Below are positions 23,641 to 29,716 of a DNA stretch of 29,716 nucleotides, one piece after another. The stretch lies in assembly GCA_018263005.1 (NCBI GenBank), contig JADFDH010000008.1, forward strand, positions 28,345 to 58,060, read 5' to 3'. This DNA comes from Methanobacterium sp. Its GTDB lineage: Archaea > Methanobacteriota > Methanobacteria > Methanobacteriales > Methanobacteriaceae. A model generated the notes under the pieces. The model did not search any database. It was not told the origin of the DNA and saw only the letters and a program-made list of their open reading frames with translations. How positions within the stretch are numbered: position 1 is the first letter of the stretch; each line of letters starts with the position of its first letter. Made by a program: the position numbers and the translations under genes.

Positions 23641-23653
23641 TATTATTTTTTTT
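23641..23653 (+). terminator. T run after the first lipoprotein gene
   Basis: A run of eight T (about 23646-23653) begins a few bases after the stop codon, as expected for archaeal T-tract termination. It suggests the two lipoprotein genes have separate transcripts; the second has its own TATA-like stretch near 23709-23730. Confidence 0.45.
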
Positions 23654-23747
23654 ATTATCCCTTTTATTATTTCACTATTCACTTCTTTTTTTTACTTATC
23701 AGGTTAAATAAATATATGAAGAATCATATATTATAACTGGTGATTCT

Positions 23748-24248
23748 ATGAAGAGTTTGATATATATTTTAATAGTGGTTTCGCTGGTGGTTGCCATTTC
23801 CGGATGCACCAGCGATGAATGGGCGACGAATAAAACTTACTCCGCTAATGGGGTAACTTTTACTTATCCTGGTACATGGAGCTCTGATCTAAATAAAACA
23901 ATTACTATGCCTGCGGGATCTGCTAGTCAGGCCATACTCGGAACCAATGATCAGGCCTTTGCATTGAGCACAGTGAATGGACAAAATTTAACCAATGACC
24001 AATTACAACAGGTAATAAATAATGTTGTAACCGATTTCAAAAATCAGGGATATGGATCTGAGAAGAATATGACCGTAGATGGTGTAACAGCAACCATGAT
24101 TACATCACAAAAAGCCGATTCTGATGGATTCTATACATCTTATGTAGCTTGGGCTAAAAATAATACGATTTATTATGTAACATACGTGTCCAAGTCAAAC
24201 AGTACCGATACTCTTGAAAGAATACTCACCACATTCAAAACTACATAA
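23748..24248 (+). CDS. PsbP-related lipoprotein, second of a tandem pair
   Basis: The 166-residue protein has the signal peptide MKSLIYILIVVSLVVAISGC with lipobox AISGC and Cys20, nearly the same as its upstream neighbour, and then TYSANGVTFTYPGTWSSDL with the YPGxW entry. After the first 35 residues the two proteins drift apart (only scattered identities), although the overall plan, including the final VSKSNSTDTLERILTTFKTT (compare LDKIISTIATT), is the same. GGTGATTCT precedes the ATG. The mature domain has several potential N-glycosylation sites (NKT, NLT, NMT, NST). Function unknown; an exposed cell-surface lipoprotein is likely. Confidence 0.77.
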   Translation: MKSLIYILIVVSLVVAISGCTSDEWATNKTYSANGVTFTYPGTWSSDLNKTITMPAGSASQAILGTNDQAFALSTVNGQNLTNDQLQQVINNVVTDFKNQGYGSEKNMTVDGVTATMITSQKADSDGFYTSYVAWAKNNTIYYVTYVSKSNSTDTLERILTTFKTT

Positions 24249-24259
24249 ATAAACCTAAA

Positions 24260-24279
24260 TTTTTTTTACATTTTTTTTT
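24260..24279 (+). terminator. Double T run after the second lipoprotein gene
   Basis: Runs of eight and nine T separated by ACA, directly after the stop codon; a good archaeal T-tract terminator. Confidence 0.55.
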
Positions 24280-24329
24280 AAATCATAATTTTTTTAAATA
24301 ATTTCATAAAATCATATGGATAAAATATT

Positions 24330-25571
24330 ATGGAAATATTCGATATAGCAGTGATCGGAGCAGGCCCCGCCGGTTGTATGGCAGCTATAAGAGGAAACCA
24401 ACTAGGTAAAAAGGTAATCTTATTGGAGAGAAACAATGAAATCGGTCGTAAGCTACTTATAACCGCCAACGGGAGATGTAACCTTACAAATTCTGCACCT
24501 CCAGAATTTTTCCTCCGGATGTTTGGTAAGAGAGGTTCCTTTTATCGTGAAATTTTCAATAAATACTCCAACCAGGACCTTATGGATTTTTTCAAAAAAA
24601 ACGGCCTGCAACTAAAAGAGGAATCTAATGGTCGCATATTTCCGGTAACTGACCAGGCTAAATCTGTGGTGGATGTTTTAAAAAAGGTTATGGATGAAAC
24701 TGGGGTGATTATAATCTACAACTATCGGTTAAAACATCTGCAAAAGGATTCAAATATCTTCAATATACTATCACAACAGAATAACTTAATTACAGCCCAT
24801 AATGTTATCCTCGCCACAGGAGGAACATCCTACCAATTTACAGGATCTTCTGGGGATGGTTTTAAAGTAGCAGAATCATTGGGACATCATATATCCACAT
24901 TAAACCCCGGAGGTATTCCTTTATTGACAGATGAAGAATGGACTCACGAATTGAAAGGAATCACCCTTGATGATGTGGGTTTAAGTATAGGATATCAGGG
25001 AAAAATAAAATCTTTAGCACGCGGTAATCTGCTTTTAACACATTTCGGTATTTCAGGACCTGTAATACTTGATTTAAGCCATGATATTCTGGATATGATG
25101 AATGAATATGGTGATTTAAATCTTCATATAGATTTAAAACCAGATTTATCACTAGAAGAATTAGAAAAGCAATTGGTGGATGATTTTACAGAATATAGAC
25201 GAAAGAATTTGAAGAATTATCTAAAAAATCAACTCCCCCATAAGATTATAATACCCATTTTAAAGAACATATCCCTGGATCCGGGAAAAAAACTAAACCA
25301 GATAACCAAAAAAGAAAGAAAAATTCTACAAAAAACATTAAAATCCCTTATATTAACCATAACCGGATATTTACCTCCTGATAGAGCCATGGTCACCTGC
25401 ACCGGCGTATCTAAAAAGGAGATCAATCCTAAAACCACGGAATCAAAGTTAGTGAATAATTTATACTTCGCTGGTGAGATTATAGCTGGATGTGGTCGTA
25501 GAGGAGGCTATAATCTACAACAAGCATTTTCTACTGGCTATGTGGCTGGGGAAAGTGCCTCCCATAAATAA
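24330..25571 (+). CDS. NAD(P)/FAD-dependent oxidoreductase, BaiN/HI0933 (YhiN) family
   Basis: The 413-residue flavoprotein begins with a dinucleotide-binding GAGPAG (10-15) and then shows the family signatures NNEIGRKLLITANGRCNLTN, VILATGGTSYQFTGSSGDG, GHHISTLNPGGIPLL, THFGISGPVILDLS and near the end YFAGEIIAGCGRRGGYNLQQ. Members use FAD and act as flavin-dependent reductases; the BaiN enzyme of gut clostridia works on bile-acid intermediates, but a general archaeal role is not known. Length is normal for the family (about 400). No good ribosome-binding site is visible, so the transcript might be leaderless or the start weak. The gene is followed 12 bases later by the interrupted DUF362 gene, perhaps co-transcribed. 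Confidence 0.9.
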   Translation: MEIFDIAVIGAGPAGCMAAIRGNQLGKKVILLERNNEIGRKLLITANGRCNLTNSAPPEFFLRMFGKRGSFYREIFNKYSNQDLMDFFKKNGLQLKEESNGRIFPVTDQAKSVVDVLKKVMDETGVIIIYNYRLKHLQKDSNIFNILSQQNNLITAHNVILATGGTSYQFTGSSGDGFKVAESLGHHISTLNPGGIPLLTDEEWTHELKGITLDDVGLSIGYQGKIKSLARGNLLLTHFGISGPVILDLSHDILDMMNEYGDLNLHIDLKPDLSLEELEKQLVDDFTEYRRKNLKNYLKNQLPHKIIIPILKNISLDPGKKLNQITKKERKILQKTLKSLILTITGYLPPDRAMVTCTGVSKKEINPKTTESKLVNNLYFAGEIIAGCGRRGGYNLQQAFSTGYVAGESASHK

Positions 25572-25583
25572 AGAAATAATTAA

Positions 25584-26690
25584 ATGGTTTCTATGAAAGA
25601 TGGAACAATCTATGTTAATGGAATTAAATCAGATAGCACTGATAAATCATTGATATACAATATAGAAGATGTACTTTTAAAATCCACCAATAACTTAGAA
25701 TGGCTCTCCCCTGATGATATTGTATTATTAAAACCTGCCTTAAACTCCCATTATCCCTACCCATCAACTACTCATCCCCTGGCAGTGCAGGTCATCTCCA
25801 GAATATTAACTGAACATGGAGCTAAAGTCGTTGTTGGGGATCAATCTGGTATAAGAAGTGTTCTCCACTATCCGGGGGGTGTTTTACATGGTAATACCCG
25901 GGATAATTTTATAAAAGCAAGTAAGGGCCTAGCAGAAAATGAAAACTTCAAGAGCTTCGAGGAAGAAGGATGGATGGAAGGTTTCTATCATCATCATTCC
26001 AGCCGAACTCCATCTTGGCCAGAAGGGTTCTACATTACCAGATGGATCAAGAAGGCAGATCATATCATCAGTTTGCCCTGATTAAGCACCCATACCCAGG
26101 CAGGAGCCACACTTGGCTTTAAAAATATGGTTGGTTGCCTTAGGGATGACAGTAGACTGGAATTCCACACTAACGGTCCCTATAATTTTGCTATTAAAAA
26201 TGGTGCCCGGGGTAGTGGTCTTAAATCGGTGAATGACCATAGTGGTACTTTTTTTGAAAAAATAGTTGAGATCAGTGATGCCCTAAGGGAGAAGTTGAAA
26301 TTAACTTTATTTGTGGCAAATCAAGCACAAACCACCTTCGGACCGGATAAACAACTTTTAGAGCTTGGAAAACTAAAAATAGCCAGTGCATATATTTCAA
26401 ACCTAAAACCGGGTTTGTTATTTGCCAGTGCCGATCAAGTAGCTGTTGAATCATTTGCCCTTGCCCTTTTAAAATATTTAAGAAGCTCTTTACCAAAATT
26501 ACCAAAATTATTAGAGCAGATCATACTCCTGTATAAAAATAACACCATCAAAGTAGATAAAATACCTATAAGAGAACATCCATACATAAAACATTCTATA
26601 AAACTAGGTTTGGGTAAAATGGTTTCTGAGATAGAATATTTTAATGTTCCAGTTAATATAGAGCGGATTCTGGGAGAAATCCTGGATTAA
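25584..26690 (+). pseudogene. DUF362 family gene interrupted by one in-frame TGA
   Basis: Two open stretches, 25584-26078 and 26082-26690, are in the same frame and separated only by a TGA at 26079-26081. Read through, they give about 368 residues of a DUF362-type protein: DDIVLLKPALNSHYPYPSTT near the start, the sequence ADHIISLP just before the stop, and LSTHTQAGATLGFKNMVG directly after it, which together make the central conserved motif. Related sequences usually have an arginine at the lost position, so CGA to TGA is the simplest origin. No frameshift or further stop is seen, which means the change is recent, is a sequencing error, or is read through. The product would be a cytoplasmic protein of unknown function lacking the ferredoxin cysteines of some relatives. 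A shorter second product might start at ATG 26127, but no ribosome-binding site is convincing. Confidence 0.8.
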
Positions 26691-26720
26691 CTAACCACAA
26701 ATTATTATATAAAAAAGATT

Positions 26721-27074
26721 TTACTTAACCACAGGAAGTTTACTGACTTTCCAACCCACAAATCCGCCTAAAATATTATAAACCTTAATGAAACCTAATT
26801 CTTTCATAATCCCCATGAAATACTCTCCACGCACCCCGCTTCTGCAATAAATGATGTAATTTTTATCTTTATCTATATTCTGCACCTTCTTTTTGAACTC
26901 GTGACCATCATAATCTAAATTCTGAGCACCATATATATGTCCTTCCACGAATTCATCAAAGGGTCGAACATCAAGAATAACTAAATCAGAATCATTTCTA
27001 TATTTTTCAATTAATTTGTAGGCTTCTTCTGGAGTTATAGTTCTAACTGTTTGTTCATTTTTGTTTTCAGTCAT
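26721..27074 (-). CDS. Rhodanese-like sulfurtransferase domain protein
   Basis: The 117-residue single-domain protein starts with a polar stretch and then follows the rhodanese fold: TPEEAYKLIEKY, LVILDVRPFDEFVEGHI (CH2A-like motif around 31-47), YIIYCRSGVRG with the active-site Cys77 in a six-residue loop, and ILGGFVGW at the end. Such proteins carry a persulfide on the cysteine and transfer sulfur, or serve as sulfide carriers; the partner here is unknown. Methanogens grow at high sulfide, so a sulfur-relay role is reasonable. It stands alone on the minus strand, convergent with the DUF362 gene 30 bases away. Confidence 0.92.
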   Translation of the reverse strand: MTENKNEQTVRTITPEEAYKLIEKYRNDSDLVILDVRPFDEFVEGHIYGAQNLDYDGHEFKKKVQNIDKDKNYIIYCRSGVRGEYFMGIMKELGFIKVYNILGGFVGWKVSKLPVVK

Positions 27075-27521
27075 TTTAATGCCTCGATGTTTAACTATAT
27101 AATAACTCCATGAATTTGAATTTTTCCTAAATCGAATTTATAAAATAGGAGAGATCATACAAGATAGAGTAATATCAGGTTAATGAAGATCAGGAAAAGA
27201 ATCAGAGCATATAGTATAGGTCGTTTCTAATGAAAACAGATATAATCAAAAAAAATGATCGAATATTTTGGAAAAAGGATCAATCATTCGATTAAAGTGC
27301 TTAAACCTTTGCTCAGATTATAGCCAATTCTGAATACTTTGATGAAATCCATGATACTATCAATTACTCTGCAATTTCAGGATATCGGTATTAAAGTCGC
27401 TGCTAAGAAATATAACTCATCAGCAGGAAATTATCAGGAAATAGAAGGATCAATGTCTCCAATAATGATTAATTAATTCAGGAAAAAATAATATTTTTAT
27501 ACCAACCTCAAGAGAAAGAAT
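27075..27521. other. Intergenic stretch with decayed-looking coding traces before mntP
   Basis: About 450 bases without a credible gene. From about 27310 to 27475 two plus-strand frames look coding-like for short lengths (one reads FAQIIANSEYFDEIHDTINY, the other DIGIKVAAKKYNSSAGNYQ), which may be a frameshifted relic. ATCGAAT (27259-27265) and ATTCGAT (27288-27294) form a 7-bp inverted repeat. TTTTTATA at about 27494-27501 lies about 24 bases before the mntP ATG, so that transcript may be nearly leaderless. Confidence 0.35.
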
Positions 27522-28070
27522 ATGGATTTTATTTCAATAATTTTCTTAGCCATTGGTCTGGCCATGGACGCCTTCAGCGTAAGCATAACCCGAGGATTAA
27601 CTTTAAATTGTAATATCAAATACGCACTAATTATCGCCGTATCTTTTGGAGGTTTTCAGGCTTTAATGCCAGTTTTAGGCTGGTATTCTGGTATACAGTT
27701 GCAGAGTATTATATCCACTTTAGCTCCCTGGATAGCATTTCTATTACTCCTTGCTATTGGGCTAAAAATGATATTTGAATCCTTCAAAACAGATGAAGAC
27801 ATATGTAAAGTATTTTCGTTTAAAGAATTGCTTATTCTCTCCATTGCCACCAGTATCGATGCTTTTGCTGTTGGTGTAACCTTTGCTATTTTAAACACAG
27901 CCATAATTACCCCCATAATAGTAATCGGCCTGGTAACTTTCATACTCTCATTTATTGGGGTTTATATTGGTAAAAACATCGGACATTTATTTGAAAATAA
28001 AATTGAAATTATAGGTGGTATTATTCTTATTCTGATAGGTTTTAAAATATTATTAGAAAACATCCTCTAA
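27522..28070 (+). CDS. mntP: Manganese efflux pump MntP
   Basis: The 182-residue protein has six predicted helices and the two family motifs in the inverted halves: GLAMDAFSVSITRG (13-26) and ATSIDAFAVGVTFA in the second half, with the acidic residues thought to line the Mn2+ path, plus FGGFQALMP in helix 2. Length is typical (about 185). MntP exports Mn2+ from the cytoplasm to avoid overload. No strong ribosome-binding site is visible; a TATA-like element only about 24 bases before the ATG suggests a nearly leaderless mRNA. I saw no manganese riboswitch in the leader. It is convergent with the alpha/beta hydrolase gene 22 bases away. Confidence 0.92.
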   Translation: MDFISIIFLAIGLAMDAFSVSITRGLTLNCNIKYALIIAVSFGGFQALMPVLGWYSGIQLQSIISTLAPWIAFLLLLAIGLKMIFESFKTDEDICKVFSFKELLILSIATSIDAFAVGVTFAILNTAIITPIIVIGLVTFILSFIGVYIGKNIGHLFENKIEIIGGIILILIGFKILLENIL

Positions 28071-28092
28071 AGATGATAATAGGTAATTATAA

Positions 28093-28758
28093 TTAATATT
28101 CATCGATTTGTAGAAGAATACTTGCAAGCTCATCCGGGGCTGTTGGTTGACAAACATGACCTGCTTCCAATTCGAAGTTTGTCCACTGTTTTGGATCATT
28201 TTTTATATTTTTAAGTGAGGTACGAATAAAAGGTGCCAGTTCACTCCGGGTGCATCTGATAAAGAATTTTTTAATGGAGCTAATAATCTGGGGGTCAAAT
28301 TCTAGTTTATCAACATACGCCATGGCAGGTTCCAGACCCGGTATTCCTGTTAATGGATCATTACCACTTGATTTAAGAAAATCAAATAGTGACTGCCCTG
28401 GATCTGGAATTGCAGCATCTAAATATACCAATTTTCCAATTACATCTGGTAGTTGTGAGGCAACACCAGTTATAATCATACCTGCATAACTATGTCCGGT
28501 TAATATGATGTTATCTAGTTTATTTTCTGTTATTAACTGACATATCTGTTCAATATGCCCCTGTAAGTTGCAGTTATGCTCATTGATAAGTGTGGGGGTG
28601 AATGTCCGATGCCCTTTCTCCTTTAAAGCGGGTGTGATGTTTTCCCATACTCTTCCACCTAATCTTCCATTGGCAGTATAGATGGGTTCTCCTGTGGTTA
28701 GTGAATTCCAAGTCTCTGTGGATACATCCCCACCATGGACCATAACATAATCAGTCAT
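28093..28758 (-). CDS. Alpha/beta-fold hydrolase (esterase-like)
   Basis: The 221-residue protein has the alpha/beta hydrolase plan: oxyanion-loop VMVHGG (5-10), nucleophile elbow TGHSYAG with Ser90, a strand YLDAAIPDP with Asp114, and a histidine in ELEAGHVCQ (His201). The short cap region and motifs fit the group around plant-type salicylate esterases and hydroxynitrile lyases, common in bacteria; substrate unknown. GATGAGG is just before the ATG at 28758. It could have come from bacteria, but composition is like the neighbours. The gene is 74 bases downstream of the sensor kinase gene on the same strand and may be co-transcribed. Confidence 0.88.
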   Translation of the reverse strand: MTDYVMVHGGDVSTETWNSLTTGEPIYTANGRLGGRVWENITPALKEKGHRTFTPTLINEHNCNLQGHIEQICQLITENKLDNIILTGHSYAGMIITGVASQLPDVIGKLVYLDAAIPDPGQSLFDFLKSSGNDPLTGIPGLEPAMAYVDKLEFDPQIISSIKKFFIRCTRSELAPFIRTSLKNIKNDPKQWTNFELEAGHVCQPTAPDELASILLQIDEY

Positions 28759-28832
28759 CTACCTCATCCCCCTGTTTCCTATTATTATTTAATCCCAATC
28801 TCAAAATGAGTTAAATGAAGGATATTTGAACA

Positions 28833-29716
28833 TCATATTCTTTGTTTATATACCAATTCTTTGAATATAATGTTATATTGCGTTCCATTAGCTTTATCGA
28901 TTTTTATTTTCCCATCCAATTGATTTGATAGGGATTTTACTAGTCTAAGTCCTAATGTGGTTACGGTGTTGAAATTAATTTCATCTGGCATTCCCACTCC
29001 GTTGTCACTGATGATCAATTCATATTTACCATCTTTATTAGTGAGATTAACCGCTATTTCTCCGTTTTTATCTTTTGGAAATGCATATTTTAGGCTGTTG
29101 GTGATTAATTCAGTTATTATTAGTCCAAGAGGAATAGCTGTTTCGATATTCAAGTAAATTTGTTCAACAGTTAACAGTGAAGTGATGGTGGATTGTCCCC
29201 CATAAGAATGGAATAAATTAGAAATTAAACTTCTTATGTACTCTGAAATGTTAATTTGGTTTAGATCTTCGCTTTGATATATCATTTCATGTATCATGGC
29301 CATGGATAGAACACGGTTCTGGCTTTCTGTTAAAACATTCACTGCAGGTTGATTATCTTTAATATATCCTTTTTGAAGGTCCAGTAGACTGGATATTATT
29401 TGTAGATTGTTTTTCACCCGATGATGTATTTCCTTTAATAGGATTTCTTTTTCTTCTAGAGATGCTTTAATCTTATCTTCATCCTTTTTTCGTTTGTCAA
29501 TATCACTGTTTATGATTAAGACCAGATCAGGTGTTTCTTCCTTTTTTATGACGGTAAGGATTGTTTGAACCCAGCGTATTTTTCCATTTCTATCATAAAT
29601 TCTGGATTCGTAAGGAGCTACATATTCTCCCGCGAATAAACGTGAATATTTATCTTTATGTAAGTTTAAATCATCTTCTGGGAAAATTTTTAAATCCTTA
29701 AAATTCTTTCCTATAA
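28833..29716 (-). CDS. PAS sensor histidine kinase (HisKA_2/HATPase), N-terminus beyond window
   Basis: The minus strand stays open from 28833 to the window end, giving about 293 residues of a C-terminal part. The first 85 residues shown end a PAS domain with a PAC-like stretch (YESRIYDRNGKIRWVQT). After a helix with EEKEILLKEIHHRVKNNLQ comes the HisKA_2 phosphoacceptor box (HHRVKNN), then a HATPase: ELITNSLKYAF (N box), SDNGVGMP (G1) and LGLRLVKSLSNQL (G2). This type is common in Methanobacterium and other methanogens as soluble PAS kinases without a clear partner. An internal ATG at 29417 would cut off the phosphoacceptor helix, so it is not the start. No response regulator gene is in view. 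Confidence 0.9.
   Translation of the reverse strand, partial: IGKNFKDLKIFPEDDLNLHKDKYSRLFAGEYVAPYESRIYDRNGKIRWVQTILTVIKKEETPDLVLIINSDIDKRKKDEDKIKASLEEKEILLKEIHHRVKNNLQIISSLLDLQKGYIKDNQPAVNVLTESQNRVLSMAMIHEMIYQSEDLNQINISEYIRSLISNLFHSYGGQSTITSLLTVEQIYLNIETAIPLGLIITELITNSLKYAFPKDKNGEIAVNLTNKDGKYELIISDNGVGMPDEINFNTVTTLGLRLVKSLSNQLDGKIKIDKANGTQYNIIFKELVYKQRI

Noticed and set aside
25584..26690. Selenocysteine or pyrrolysine recoding of the DUF362 stop
   Set aside because: The codon is UGA, so pyrrolysine is excluded; no SECIS-like hairpin is visible after the gene and this order lacks the selenocysteine system; the family residue is not cysteine as far as I recall.
27380..27521. Manganese (yybP-ykoY) riboswitch before mntP
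   Set aside because: The conserved riboswitch loops are not seen, and a TATA-like element about 24 bases before the ATG leaves almost no leader.

Overview
The window comes from a mesophilic hydrogenotrophic methanogen of the order Methanobacteriales, most likely a Methanobacterium species. Grounds: a block of genes for methanogenesis marker proteins, archaeal-type genes (Nob1, archaeal PyrE, PRC-barrel, DUF2117, DUF2111), AT-rich intergenic DNA with archaeal TATA boxes, Shine-Dalgarno sites that are pieces of GGAGGTGATC, and TTG/GTG starts supported by those sites. No rRNA, tRNA, CRISPR array or insertion sequence was seen.

Region 1 (1-9000, all minus strand, read from high to low coordinates): nob1, a DUF2117 protein, methanogenesis marker 2, then a tight run of mmp3 - mmp6 - DUF2111 - mmp5 - mmp15 - mmp17 - nifB - mtnA (mtnA cut by the window edge). 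Many of these genes overlap or lie within about 60 bases. Marker proteins 3 and 17 are associated with ATP-dependent activation of methyl-coenzyme M reductase (MCR). Mmp15 is a homologue of 2-hydroxyacyl-CoA dehydratase activators and keeps both cluster-binding cysteines. NifB is the radical-SAM enzyme that builds the carbide-containing 8Fe-9S L-cluster. Together they suggest a locus for making and energising the complex iron-sulfur clusters of the MCR activation machinery, with no nitrogenase structural gene in sight.

Region 2 (9000-13200): a strong archaeal promoter followed at the right distance by an 81-base element closed by a perfect 11-bp stem (candidate structured ncRNA), then moaB (plus). 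On the minus strand follow pyrE with an upstream 49-residue zinc-finger microprotein not covered by ordinary ORF cut-offs, a PRC-barrel protein, and a sodium:solute symporter with its small accessory membrane protein.

Region 3 (13400-24250): an envelope-flavoured accessory stretch. It holds three PsbP-related secreted or anchored proteins, three DUF308 membrane proteins, a DHA2-type MFS exporter with a small SHOCT-like protein, an AI-2E family permease, a soluble YbjQ protein followed by a membrane-anchored YbjQ fusion, and a large DUF2207 membrane protein with a glycine-rich tail. The two lipoprotein genes at 23.1-24.2 kb share an almost unchanged signal-peptide coding segment over strongly diverged mature regions.

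Region 4 (24300-29716): a BaiN/HI0933-family flavoprotein, a DUF362 gene interrupted by a single in-frame TGA, a rhodanese, about 450 bases with only decayed-looking coding traces, the manganese exporter MntP, an alpha/beta hydrolase, and the C-terminal part of a PAS-HisKA_2-HATPase sensor kinase running off the window end.
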